A stretch of DNA of 64,000 bases from Dirofilaria immitis. Taxonomy: Eukaryota > Nematoda > Chromadorea > Rhabditida > Onchocercidae. The position numbers and the translations under genes are program-made. Every line of letters begins with the position of its first letter. Within the stretch, counting starts at the first letter, position 1. Shown one piece after another: positions 25,700-38,507 of the stretch. Location: positions 310,001 to 374,000 of the forward strand of contig JAKNDB010000054.1 in assembly GCA_024305405.1 (NCBI GenBank), given 5' to 3'. Below the pieces are notes generated by a model. It saw only the letters and a list, made by a program, of their open reading frames with translations, did not search any database and was not told the DNA's origin.

Positions 25700-28600
25700 A
25701 TGGTATCGGTAGAAAGTCTTCTATCGGAGGTGACTACACTGTTTGGATACCATTTGGCGTTGAGAGCGGCAGACGAGCTATTTTTGGTGACAAAATGCTC
25801 TGCCATTGCCACTCAAATGATAGGTCAAAAGGAAGATGCATGGTTTGTTATTATTTATTTATTAGTTGTCTTCTTTATTCGATTCAGTATCGTCATACAG
25901 TTTTATTCCTATTATTTCTCAGCAATGTCAGGTTATTGTTTATTTTAATTATTTCTTGAACTAAATAAGTATTTACGTATTGTTATCTGTTTTGATTTCA
26001 AAACTATGAGAGAAATGCCAAATATGTAAAGAATTATGAAAATAAGTTGTTTTTATTGTTATTTTTATTTGTTTTGCAAATAACATCGAAAGCGCCTAAA
26101 TCTTAGATTTAATTAGAAATTTTACAATTCATCTTTTTGCATTGATTAGTTTAAGTAATAGAGCCTTGATGATTAATCATTTTTAATTCAAACTGTAGTT
26201 TCATTCACTGCAAAATTCAAGAGTTTTCCAGATGGTAATCGTGATACGGAACATCGCAAAGGTAAGCGCAAGGACCATAAAGACAAAAGTCATAGTGATG
26301 ACACGCATGAAACGCCTATTGCTTCGGATGGTCTGCGAGACGCTATTGCTAGTGCCAGAATGACAATAAAGCAAGCCCTGGAAGATACTAATGGAGGTAA
26401 AATTATTGTACACTGATAATAAAGAAGTTTCCATCTTTGATAATAATATTTGATTTACCATGAGATTAATGATCTTTTATCGATCTATTTATTGGATAGT
26501 AGTGATATTAGTCATTATTGATTAAAATTAGCAGCGTTTTAGAATTTTACGTTTCGTTGCTTCTCTGATTCATTCATTCTTTTCAACAATTACGTAACTG
26601 TGCGCTGGAAGTTCAAATAAATGTTGTTTAATGTATTTTTAGCAAATGTTGCACGATCTTAAGCGATTTAACATCAGTAATGTTACTGTTCACCTCTTGG
26701 AAAATATGTATTGACGCGTTATATATACAAGAATTATGCAGATTGAAATACTTTCGTCAAATTTTGTAAAAGAGTTGCGTCGAAGAAATTTATTGCCAAG
26801 CTCCTGTCATTTTCAGATGATGCAACAAGTGACGCTCTAACAAAACTAAACGGAGAAGTTGCTGCATTAAAAAAATAAGTGATGAAATGCGAAATGAAAT
26901 TGAAAAATTACGTGAAGACTTCCAAAAGATATTGAATTATGCCCAGCAGGTCAGTTATTAGATTTTTAGAGAAAAAGTATACTATTTCTTTGTGTTTATT
27001 ATTCATATTCAGACATTTTTCTGAATGCTGTAAATTGACTATTTTAAAATCAAATGTTCTATTAAATTCTATAAACTAGTTTTTTTGTATTGATACAATT
27101 TTATATAATTAGTTACGGTATTCGTTCCAAGAAGTCATTTATTTCTCATTCTAAGAGAAGTTTTGCTTTTATAAGTGATTTAAATCATGTTCTGTAACTC
27201 TTCAACATCAACATGTCTTTATTTCTAATTTTATATTTTTTTTAAATTTATTTAGTACTGAGATAGTCTTCGGTCCCAGTAATGGGGAATTATTACCTTA
27301 ATGGAGAGTGCTTTTAATGGAGTTATATTTTTCGTTGATATGTTTTTGCTTTCTTGGGAATTTTCCTTGCTTTTTTTCTTTTATTTATTTTAGTTTTCTT
27401 TAACAAAATGTGTGTCGAAGATTTTAGTATCCAAAATATTGATGATTTTATAAGCAGTTACTAAAGCTCAGAATCATTTTGCAGTTAAAACCTTGCATGT
27501 CTTCTACATTGGAAAGAGTTGGAAATAGGACACTTATTTTGGGCGATGGCAATCTTTCGTTCAGTCTTGCATTTGCTCGTTTGCATCCTGAGACCGAAAT
27601 ATACACAAGTGTTTTTGAGAGTTTCTCTGAATATGTTGCAAAATATCCTTCCGCTAAAAAGAATATCACTGAACTTCGAACTACTCATCCTTGTCTCCAT
27701 ATCTTATTTTCGGTTGATGCCTGCTTACTTCCGAAAAATTGGACCGGATTTTATGATGATATTATTTGGAATTTTCCTCATCATTGTGGAAAAACAAATC
27801 TTCGTAAAAGTCGTCGGCTAATTCGAAAGACGTTTGCAAGTATTGGGCGATTATTGTTGTCTGGTCGTTTCCATATTACTCTTGCTAAGGGACAAAGTGG
27901 TTTAGATCACTCATCTATACTGTATAAGCGATATTTCAAATATCAACTGTTGCCAGAACATAAATCAGACAGCTGGAATATTATTTACATAGCTGCTGAA
28001 GAATACTTAATTCTTCAGGAAGCTTCCATTTTCCAACCAGAGTTATTCCCTTCATATATTAGTTCAGGATATCATAATTCAGAACGATCTTTTAACTGCG
28101 AATTTGGATCGGAAACTCTTACTTTTGTTAGAACACCTTCCGTCATTAGGACCAAGGAATTTATTGAATATGAAAATAAGATTTTTAGAATCAAAAGAGT
28201 AGCTCATGAGTGGAGACCATTTTTTCATAGAGACCTATCAATTATTTATTTGAATCCAAAAAAACTGCAGAATTGGAAAAGATTTTAATTTTTGGATTGA
28301 AGAACTTTGCGGGCATGCTTTGTTGGATTTTTATGAAGTTGTAGACTTACGAACAGAATATTTAGGTCAACCTAATTACATTTACCGTTTTGTCTGGCAG
28401 AGCTGGAGGATACCATTATCTAGAAAACTTTGTAATTCGATTCATGAAGAAATTAAATTGATGCTTAGGGATCGTTTTGCTGAGCAACATCTGGAAATGA
28501 TTATAACTTAATTGAAATATATGATTGATCTCAGTGTATTTTTTTCGGCATTCTTTTTCGAATAAATTGTTCTTATTGAAAATTAGTATCTGAATTTCGC

Positions 28601-30205
28601 GTTTTATCTTACGTTTATTTTGCTCAACAATTCAAAACAATGATATTTTTCTCCTGTTATTTTCGATGTGAAAACTTCATGTTAAATCTTGTGATGTAGT
28701 AATGGAGTCGCAATTGTTTGCTTTGATATGATTGTAACGATTTATGTTCTTTAGATGAAAGATAGAAATATCGCCTGTTTGTCATTACATATATAAATAA
28801 GATTTTGTTTCATGATTGTGCTTAGTTTTTTCTAAAATCTTTTGAAGTTTTCACGTCTTCGAAGACCTGAATGATTTCATCAGCTTCATAATATTTTTTC
28901 AGGGTGGTGACATTTCTACCTTGCAAAAGCAATCATCATCATCAAAAATTGAGAAATCATTGGAAGAGTTAAGAGAGGATGATTTTGATTTATTCGGATC
29001 ATCGGAGGATGAAAAAGATGAGGAAAAAGAACGTATCAAACAAGAAAGGTTGAAGGCTTATGCTGAGAAAAAGCAAAGAAACCAGAAACCGTTGCTAAAT
29101 CTTCTATTATTTTTGAAGTTAAAGTTAGAGTTTTTCATTATTACAGATTGAAAGTGAGGGTTTTTACTCTATTTTAATGATAAATAAAATGTTACTGTAG
29201 TGCCGTAGTTAGCATCAGAAAAGCACTGCATTGAACGATGATGTAATTTTTGAAATTCAAGAAGTTTCTTCTAAGAATTCCTGATGTAAAAGGCATATTC
29301 CAGAATTAAGAATTATTGGAAATATGAATAATTTTTTGCGCTATTTAATATTTAATATATAATTTTTAATTAAAAATTTTTCTTTAATTAAAAATTAAAG
29401 GATTGTATTTTCATCTATGTTTTTTTCTATTTTTCACACAATGCTTAATTTTAAGCCTTGGGACGATACGACAGATATGCGAGAACTGGAGAAACTTATA
29501 AGAGAGATTAAGCAAGATGGTCTTGTCTGGGGCGATTGTCAGTTTTGTTTGTAAAATTTTATAAATCATATTTTCCATGCAGTAATATCAGCATGATCAA
29601 AAGGCAAACTAAATTAAAGATAGAACAGCCTTACTGGATTGCTGTCCGCCAGAAGTCCACCTATTTATTCTTGCTTATCTTTTTAACAAATTAAAAGACA
29701 AAAAGAATTTTATGATATGAAATGCATAGTTTCGATGAATTTTTATATCCTATAATTCGTATTACTGTGCTAAAATTTTTTGCAGCTCTATTGCATTTAA
29801 GGACATATCTGAGCTCTTATTACTTTTATTTCTGTTCTTGAAAAAACTCCCAAATAATGTCTAATTTATGCGGTATCTCTGCAGCTCTCTTTCTACTTGA
29901 ATGAATTTTTTTAGCGAAATTGGTTCCGCTTGCCTTTGGTATTTATATACTGCAAATTGTCTGCGTCGTAGAAGATGAAAAAGTTGGTGTGGATGATATT
30001 ATCAGCAATGTAATTGAAGAAGCGCCAGAACATGTATTATTTATATTATCTTTTAAGTTTCTAGTTTGTTTTCCCGTCTGTCATCTGCGTTTTCTTTTTT
30101 ATTTAAACAGGATTGAAATTGAAGTCATGATATGATTCCATTTTTTATTATTTTTCTTAATTTCAGGTGCAAAGTGTCGATGTCGTTGCTTTTAACAAAG
30201 TATGA
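25700..30205 (+). CDS. eef-1B.2: Translation elongation factor eEF1B, delta-type GEF subunit
   Basis: Nucleotide exchange subunit that reloads eEF1A with GTP during translation elongation. Exons are 25700-25842, 26224-26396, 26817-26949, 28913-29123, 29456-29537, 29915-30033 and 30167-30205. Exon 2 carries the delta-type block [18 protein letters not shown]. Exon 3 is a leucine-heptad coiled coil ([13 protein letters not shown], then [12 protein letters not shown]). Exon 4 has the acidic [15 protein letters not shown] motif and [17 protein letters not shown]. Exons 5-7 give the conserved GEF domain: [48 protein letters not shown] and [14 protein letters not shown] at the C-terminus. The exon 1 sequence ([18 protein letters not shown]) is unlike vertebrate eEF1D but joins in phase. 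Two one-base gaps are inferred, in the A7 run at 26869-26875 and the A3 run at 29079-29081; adding one A to each restores KKISDEM and [16 protein letters not shown]. Intron 3 holds another gene on the same strand. Confidence 0.92.
26869..26875 (+). other. Frame break in eEF1B coiled-coil exon (A7 run)
   Basis: As written, the frame stops just after VAALKK. With eight A residues instead of seven the frame continues through [19 protein letters not shown] to an in-phase donor. This is best read as a homopolymer miscount. Confidence 0.75.
27497..28511 (+). CDS. FDXACB1-like protein nested in an eEF1B intron
   Basis: Single-exon gene on the same strand as its host, inside intron 3 of eEF1B. The start ATG at 27497 follows the acceptor TTTTGCAG by twelve bases. 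Residues 1-120 or so form a BMT5/DUF2431-type Rossmann domain: [18 protein letters not shown] resembles the SAM-binding GDGNFSFS loop of that family, followed by [16 protein letters not shown], the family's second signature. The C-terminal part ([31 protein letters not shown], then [13 protein letters not shown]) looks like a ferredoxin-fold anticodon-binding domain, as in PheRS and FDXACB1. The frame breaks at the A4 run 28277-28280; dropping one A joins NWK to [11 protein letters not shown]. By family it may act on RNA, but substrate and catalysis are not shown here. AATAAA follows at 28561. Confidence 0.78.
28277..28280 (+). other. Frame break in the nested gene (A4 run)
   Basis: The first frame runs to a stop at 28286-28288 while the second, one base shifted, continues the same C-terminal domain to 28511. 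A three-A run restores a single reading frame. This is the only break found that needs a base removed rather than added. Confidence 0.7.
28561..28566 (+). terminator. Polyadenylation signal AATAAA of the nested gene
   Basis: AATAAA lies 50 bases after the stop of the FDXACB1-like gene and still inside the eEF1B intron. It supports separate 3' end formation for the nested gene. Confidence 0.55.
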
Positions 30206-30667
30206 AAAGCAGTTGTTGCCTGATTAAATTCTATTTTTTTATCAATTCTCTCTTTTGGAAATTATGTTTTCATATTGATAAAATTTATTTTTCTTTCCAT
30301 GCAAACTATGATTGTTCAAGTACAGAGAATAGATTTTATGACATCGAATTTTAATGGCAACTTACTGTAAGAGAACTTTTGAGACTTCGTCGATTGATTA
30401 CCATTTAGACCAATTTCTAAAATGAGCAGTTTTCTTTTGTTGGAAAAAAGTTTGCATTGTAACCGCTCATTTATTAGTTTCCCGATATTGTCGGTATTTC
30501 GTTGGGACAAAATGACAAACAAAATATTAAGGTTGCTAATCTTGTCAACAGAAATTTGACAGGTGTTGCTGCTTTCATCATTCGTAACTCCTAACATGTT
30601 ATACAAATGAGAAATATTTCACATATATCCATCAATATATCAGTCTTATTCCTTTTTCCACTCATAT

Positions 30668-30731
30668 AACAGGTATACCGAAAACGAAAAAGCGAGAGAG
30701 AGAGGGAGAGGGAAAGAAAGAAAGAGAGAGG
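30668..30731. repeat. GA-rich low-complexity tract
   Basis: Runs of GAGAGAGAG, GGGAGAGGG and AAGAAAGAAAGAGAGAG. Purine-only strand of about 60 bases; similar tracts recur in this window. Confidence 0.7.
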
Positions 30732-30779
30732 TCTTTTAAAAGGACGAACATCTGTGACGTAATTACTAGCACTTTAACT

Positions 30780-30814
30780 GTATCTTATTGTTTCCTTTGG
30801 AAACAATAAGATAC
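30780..30814. repeat. Perfect 16-bp inverted repeat with three-base loop
   Basis: GTATCTTATTGTTTCC (30780-30795) is followed by TTT and its exact reverse complement GGAAACAATAAGATAC (30799-30814). Transcribed on either strand it would form a strong hairpin. It lies 570 bases after the eEF1B stop. Confidence 0.75.
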
Positions 30815-31344
30815 GATGCTTGTAATTTTGTCTTTGAAGTGGATCGGCTTTTCGTTCTTAGTTTATGTTACGGTACTATCGTAGATGATTTGTTATGTAC
30901 CATTAAATTTTTATTGGCTCTATTGAATACTGGTTCAAGAGGTTTATTCGGCCAACTTGAAATTACCTTTAGAATAGAATAATCAACTCTTGAATTTTTA
31001 TTCAAAAATAGGATAATATTCATTTATTTATAATAAACTATCAATATATATGCTACAGTTATTAATTCCACCGTATTTTTGAACTCTAAATTGTGGCAAA
31101 ATCTTATAATAATTTACAGTCGGTATTATATTTCCTGGCATTTTCATAATACTGTAAGAAATACAAAAATGATCGAATGATACTGCTTAGTTTCATTGAT
31201 TATATATACGAAAACAACAAAATAATAGTAATAATGCTGATATTTATCACTTTTTATCAGATGTTATTTTTGTAATGCTATATAATAATGATAATGATGA
31301 CACTTATCACTTCTATCAGATGCTGATTTTAGAAAAAAAGCGAT

Positions 31345-31347
<3 letters not shown>

Positions 31348-31376
<29 letters not shown>
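31348..31376. repeat. AT dinucleotide microsatellite
   Basis: About 14 uninterrupted AT units between a GACAT flank and GAAATCCC. Confidence 0.85.
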
Positions 31377-31381
<5 letters not shown>

Positions 31382-31989
31382 CCCTACTGAATGCATCTGT
31401 TTTCGAGAAATTGCATCAATCAATCGAGCATACATAATGTTGATAAAGGATTCTGGATATATACTTCCGTCGGATATTATAGTACTTGTTGTTTAGGTAC
31501 TAATTATGTTCATGCTTTTGCGGTATTTTCATTTCATCTATTAACTAACATTTGCTCATGTATAATCTGAATCTTTGCTCGAATAATTTACATCGAAAAC
31601 AATCCAAATGAGCTAATTTGGGATTTCTTCATGAAATAGCCTAATAATTTATATTAGGCTAAAATACTCTGGCTTATTATTCATATGGTAACATCTGCAA
31701 TTAGGCTTCATGTTACAATGCAATGCAACTTTCATTATTATATGCTAGGAAAATTTTATATTTAATCATTCAAGTTATATCTAATATAATATCTCACTTA
31801 GAAAATGCATTTTCAAATTTCAGTTATTAATTTACAAAATTATCATTTTATATATTACATTATCTTAAGCAAGCAATTTCCTATGCTTAAAAAAGTTAAT
31901 TTATTTTTACCAATATTAATGCTAATATATAGCTTAATGATAATCAGTAAATATCATGCTAATTTGATAATTATTCAAATGATTTTCAC

Positions 31990-32643
<654 letters not shown>

Positions 32644-33471
32644 CATAATCCTATTTGTTGAATCATTGATGAGTTGCAGCTTTTGTTTAATATCATATAG
32701 AATGAAAATGGAAATTTAAGTAATACATTGAATGAGTTATCATTTATTTATCAAATTACTGATATTTATTATTTACATATCGAATTGAATTACTAATTTA
32801 TATTCAACATTCCCAAACCTTTTATTGTTATCAATCTTAATCTCATTTATAATTCTTCAATATAATAACCAATTTCTCTAATTTTCTTCTTCCTCTTCTT
32901 TCTATCCACTTGTCCTTGCGATCCTGCAAATTTGTCTATTTGCGATTTTCTCTTTAATGCATCCGATATTTATTTTATATACAATTATCCTAATCGTCTT
33001 GATATTTCTTCATTTTTAAAAATTTTTACCAATTACAAATATCATAATTTCAATTTAAAATTTATATTAATTAATTAATTAAAATTGATTAATTAAATTA
33101 ATTTTTCTTTTATTACAAAAGATTGTCTACATTTTATTATTTTTAAAATAAAAAAAAATATAAATTGCAAAAAAATATTAATAATTAAAAGTATTAATTA
33201 AAAATTTTATTAACAACAAATATATTCATTTCTTACTTTTAAACAATAATAAATAAAATTTTATTTTTATAAATTATTAAAATTTAAAAAATATTTTATA
33301 AGAAATAGCAAAAGGAATGAAATAATTAATAGCATAAATAATAATAATTAAATAAATAATTTTATATAAAAAATTTTTGTCCAAATTATACTTTTTTAAA
33401 AAAAAATAAAAAAGAAAAAGTAATATTAAGAGATTGATAAAATGGACTAATCGAAAAACACTCAACCAAAT

Positions 33472-33542
33472 CTCTCTCTCTCCCTCTCTCTCTCTCTCTT
33501 TCTCTTTCCCTCTCTCCTCTCTTCTCTCTCTCTCTCTCTTCT
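33472..33542. repeat. CT-rich microsatellite
   Basis: TCTCTCTC runs broken by CCC and TTT over about 70 bases; pyrimidine-only on the + strand. Confidence 0.8.
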
Positions 33543-33894
33543 TATTTATTGATGAAGGGATGGACAAAAGCGCCATGATGACAATATTATTTGAAGTGGA
33601 TGTTCAAGTACTTCAGGCACAATCTTAAAAATGTTTCGTTCCTTTCCATCTTTCAATCATTGAAAAATTGGATAAGATGGAAATATATTGTTTGAAAATG
33701 AATGATCGAAACATATGCTATATTTTAAGTAGTAATAACACTTCTCAATAATATAACCACTTCTTCTCCTTCTTCTTCTTCTTTTCCTTTAACTCTTCAA
33801 ATTTTACAATGAATGCTTGAGAGAAGAAGAAAAAAATCTTATTAAAAATTTATGCAGGTATTTCTGAGATTAAGACAGGTATTGTAAAGACAGG

Positions 33895-33929
33895 TTTGTT
33901 ATTATTGTTATTATTATTATTATTGTTGC

Positions 33930-33963
<34 letters not shown>

Positions 33964-33992
33964 ATTGTTGTTGTTGTTGTTATTGTTATTAT
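33895..33992. repeat. TTG/TTA trinucleotide microsatellite
   Basis: Blocks of ATT, then GTT with single CTG changes. The C-free substitution pattern suggests expansion from an original GTT array next to ATT. Confidence 0.85.
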
Positions 33993-34952
33993 CATTGATT
34001 TATCTATATTGGATTACTGTATAATTATTTTATATTTGAAAGTAATCAACAATTTTTAATTTCAAATATTCAAATTTCAAGAATTTATAAAAGAATTTTC
34101 TTAAAATTCATATACATTTCAATTAAAAATAATAGTTTATTTAATTTATTTATTTGAATAATTATTCGATGATAACATTGATTATTTTGATAAAAATTTA
34201 TCATTAATTATTTGTTTCAAATAATATTATTGCAACGAATAGAATAGTAAATAAGAATAATTTTGTTCAATTGTATTCAAAAATTTAATGAAAATAATTT
34301 TTGAGTAAAGCAGAAGTTTTAGAAAATATGTGAGAAGAGTATGATTATCGGATGATTTATAAATGCTTCAATGAACGGAAGTATTGAGCATTGAATAAAA
34401 CTTTATATTCAACTTGGCAGGTGGCTTCATTGTTCCAGCTATAATTTTCTATAGTATATTATTGTTAAATGATGTAGTTAGATGATAATAGTAAATACTT
34501 GTGATAGTATTATTAATGATGAATAAATAGTTTGAGTATTATTATATTATTTTTATTAAAATACTAAAAATATTTATGATAAAATTTATAAAACAGAAAT
34601 TCTATAACTATTTTAAACACTTCAATGAATTAAATTTGAATGAAATTTCAAGCATCAATGATCAAAAATCTATTATAATAATTCGAAATTATAGATTTAA
34701 TCAGTAAATTATTTTATTTAAAAATTTTTAATTTATTTCAAATATTTGATAGTCAAAAATTTACCACAAAAATTCTAAATGATATAGGTTTAATCAAAAC
34801 TTATTGTTTAAAAAATTCAAAATGTTAAATGTAATTTGATCAAATCTAATATTAATAGAAAATATTTTCTTTTTTTTTAAATTAAATAAATTAAGCTTTA
34901 ATCTGATTGATCAATCTGATAATATTTCAGCAATGATAACAATAACAGCTAA

Positions 34953-35028
34953 TAATGATAATAATAATAATAACAATAATAATAATAATAGCTAATAATA
35001 ATAATAATGCTAATGGTAATACTAATAA
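34953..35028. repeat. Imperfect AAT trinucleotide repeat
   Basis: AATAATAAT blocks interrupted by AAC and by AATAGCTAAT. Confidence 0.75.
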
Positions 35029-36173
35029 TCGATGATAATTAGTAGATGTAGCAAGAAATTGATCATTGATTGTTCAGAATTATTAAATTGATCATTACTT
35101 GTTCAGAATTATTAATGCTGAAACAATAAGTATGCTAAAATTACGGTCAATGCTTATGAATAATGGAACAAATGCTGATATGGGATATATTTTAGTTCTA
35201 ATTATTCATTCAAATATACTATCGTTAATTACTAATCGAACTTTGAGATGAATTATTTTTACCCGAAAATTATCCAATTTTAATATTTCTTCCTACCTGT
35301 ACGGATTTTCTGGATGATTTATTCAAAGGTTAATCTCCTAATAAACAATAAATTACAATGTTAATTGCTATTGTTAGATTTTTTTATGTTCAATTCAAAA
35401 TAAAAATATTATAGTATTAAAAGAAGATGAGGGAAAAAAATTAATGTATAAAAGTAAAATTAATTATTTATCATTATTTTATGATTATTGAGAGTTTTTT
35501 TTTCATTTTTTTGTAAATAAAATTTTTTATCAAAATTATTCTAAACAAATTAATTATATATTTAGACTTTTGAAAAAAAAGAAAGATCAAAAAAATTTGG
35601 AAATAAAATGGCATAGCATTTGTAATTTATTTTATATTAAAAATTAAATTTGAATTTTATAAGAAATCAAATATTTATTAAATTGAAAATATCTTTTTTT
35701 TATTTCTGTTAATTATAAAAATATTTAAATTTCAATTTTTTATTTCTGTTTTGTTTATTTTAAATTTTAAAAATTATTAAAAGAAAAAAGATATTAAAAA
35801 TTAAAATAATCATAAATGAAAGAAAGGTCCCTCGTTGTTGAATGCAATAATTTCTTCGAGACTGAACAAGTTTTCTTTCTATCTTCCTTTTTTCCTTCAT
35901 GCACTTCTTTCATGTTGATCAATGATTATTATTATTATAATCGAAGATTTGAAATAAAATGCTTTCTTTTTAATTTCCCTCTTCTTGTTTCATTACTTTC
36001 TAAAAAAAAAAAAAAGTAAGAAGTAAAATTTCAATTTAAAAAAAAAAAGCAATGAATTTTTTTTTTTTGCTTACTATTCACTAAGTAACAATTCGTTTTT
36101 GCAAAGAGAAAAAAAAATGAAAACGAAACAAAAGTTAAAAAGAGAAGGAAGAAGAATTCGAGAAAAAAAAAAA

Positions 36174-36328
36174 AAGAAAAACTTTCTTTATAAGTTTGTA
36201 ATAGGCATACACGCACATACAACATACACGCACATATATACATACAAAATACATACACACATACAACATACACATACATACATATACATGCATACATACA
36301 TAATAGATATATATATGTATATGTATTA
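36174..36328. repeat. A-rich stretch followed by ACATACAC-type repeat
   Basis: After A-rich sequence, about 120 bases alternate CACA, CATA and ATAC words (ACATACACGCACATAC and similar). It opens frames on both strands that are low complexity only. Confidence 0.75.
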
Positions 36329-36479
36329 CTCATATTGAATATTGAAGAAGTAAGGAAAAGGTAGGATGCACGAAAAACTTCAACATCTATTGTTCTGATA
36401 TTTTCTCTCCTTTTTCGTCACTAAAAATTGCAACTATTATTAGTTAGAAAATGCTTTTGAATAGCTAAATAAAAAATGA

Positions 36480-36531
36480 CAGAGAGAGAGAGAAAGAAAG
36501 AGAAAAGAGAAAGAGAAAGAGAGAGAGAGAT
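36480..36531. repeat. GA-rich microsatellite
   Basis: GAGAGAGAGAGAAAGAAAGAG-like sequence over about 50 bases, purines only on the + strand. Confidence 0.8.
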
Positions 36532-37734
36532 GTGATTATATTTATTTTTAACATTTTTAATTTATCAATTTTAATATCATTTGAATTAATTATGATAGGG
36601 ATAAAGGAAAAAGTTTAAAATACGGTATAGTACAACTTAGTATAACAATAGAAGTAATTTAACATTTTTTTTTAAAATCTAATTATTATTTAATTTGTTT
36701 GATACAATAGGAAAGTAAAACTTTTCATATTTCTCATTTATTTTCATTTAATTTAATTTCAAATTTTATTTTTCCTTTTTTGATTAATTAATATACAATT
36801 CAAATTTTTGATTACAATAATCAAATACGAATATAATATTGCTAATTCATTAAGAGAAATTTCATATTCGTTTTTCGTTTTTCGTTTTTTTTTTTTTTTT
36901 ACGAAAGTACATTTGAATAGAAATGAAAACATTAAAGAAAAGAAATTAATATAAAATATATTACTTGAAAATTTTAAATTTTGATTTTTAAATTTTACTT
37001 GAAGTTTTTTTGCATTCTACTAATTTTTTAAAATGATTAAAGCCTAAATTAAAGAGTTCAAATATAAATAAACATTTAAATAGGAAAATATTGAATGAGC
37101 AGAGAGAAATGCTATTTATGGAATAATCAAAAATAGATCAAAGATAATCCAAATATCTTCTCATACTTTCTATCAATTTGAATTTTGCAAAGTTTTTTTT
37201 TTTTGAAAATTTATTAATAAATAATTTAAGCCAATTGTAAATATTAATAATAATTTATAATTTAAAAATTATCCGGAAAAATTGCTGATAATGAAAGGTA
37301 TCAAATTCTTATCATACAATTTATTAAAATTTATTATGTTAAAATTGATATATTAAATTCTTTTTATCTTATGAATATATTTTTGCTAAAAAGTGAATAA
37401 ATAATCTTTTTCTTAAACTTTTTTAAGTTTTTATTTTATAGAAAACAATAAAAAAAATGTATGACTCATTTTTGAAATTTGAAATATTTCATTTTCTTCG
37501 ATCCATTCAGTCATTTTTTCTTCAATTCGACATTTTTATTTTTTATCTATCGAAGATTTGACTTTTTGTAATAATCAAAATGTTAAGTTTGCTTATCAGA
37601 TGATAATGAAAATGAATGATATAGATACAATTGATAATAGGAATTGTAGTGGATCATTCATATACATATTTAGTATAATTTATTTTGTTGAGAAATCCTC
37701 AAAATTTTACCGCTCCGTGATATACGACATGTTA

Positions 37735-37870
37735 TCATAATGGCGCGACAAGAGGATGATGATGGTTTGCATTTAGGTTGACCTGTGGCTAATTGGGGTA
37801 CATCTACCTCACCATCGAGGAGAAACGGAAAAGAATAACAATAGAGAGTTGACAACTGTGTCGCCCTGTA
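37735..37870. other. Less AT-rich island in the desert
   Basis: This segment has clearly higher G+C than its flanks (for example GGTTGACCTGTGGCTAATTG and CACCATCGAGGAGAAACGG). A minus-strand frame is open (DGEVDVPQLATGQPKCKPSS), but no splice-bounded exon or family match is evident. A conserved non-coding element or an unrecognised exon are both possible. Confidence 0.3.
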
Positions 37871-38249
37871 ATTAGTTCTTCCAGTAGTAGTATCCTTTCT
37901 TTTTCTTCCAGTCTCTCTCTCGCTCTCTCTCTCTCCCTCTCCTCATTTATAATCAACATTTTTGCATATCGTCGCATGCATCATCATCATTCTATTCGTC
38001 GTTTATTTTACATGTTCTTACATACCCACACATACATACATGTAGAATCTGAAAACCATTTTCATGTTTCATCCGGTTGATGGTATCCATCTGACCCCAT
38101 TATAAAACTAATAGAAAGTTTCATGTTTCAACAGCGGTATGCAGTATTTTTACAATGATAATTAATAATGTTGAAATATGACATCTAATCCATTTTAATA
38201 TACTCAAATTTCAAAGAAAGAAAATTAAAATCTTACTAATTTTCATCAA

Positions 38250-38297
38250 AATATATATTATGCACGTATACTAAATATATATTATGCACGTATACTT
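38250..38297. repeat. Direct tandem duplication of about 25 bp
   Basis: AAATATATATTATGCACGTA occurs twice, 25 bases apart, the second copy followed by a third partial GCACG. Possibly a slippage duplication. Confidence 0.65.
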
Positions 38298-38401
38298 AAT
38301 AATTTGCACGATTAATACATATATGCATGTATGCAATAATAATTTTTTAATCATTTTATCTATGATATATAAATAATTTTTAAATTATTTATAATAAAAA
38401 A

Positions 38402-38507
38402 TAAACAACAACAAGAAGATGAAAAAGAAGAGAAAGAAGAAGAAGAAGAGAAAAAGAAGAGGAAAAAGAAGAAGAAGAAGAAAAGAAAGAAGAAAGAGAG
38501 AAAGAAT
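38402..38507. repeat. AAG-rich purine tract
   Basis: About 100 bases of AAGAAGAAGAGAAAAAGAAG-like sequence. It opens a serine/phenylalanine frame on the minus strand that I do not accept as coding. Confidence 0.8.

Noticed and set aside
26869..26875. Programmed ribosomal frameshift at the A7 run of eEF1B
   Set aside because: Other genes show the same kind of break at unrelated short runs, so a common sequencing cause is simpler.
30788..30982. 64-codon frame beginning in the hairpin at 30780
   Set aside because: No splice context, no recognisable motif, and the start lies inside the inverted repeat.
33277..33576. 99-codon minus-strand frame with an Arg/Glu block
   Set aside because: The charged block is the CT repeat read in reverse, and the tail is AT-rich noise.
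36031..36338. Overlapping frames on both strands with Tyr/Cys/Thr/His runs
   Set aside because: Translations of the CATA/CACA repeat; no family resemblance.
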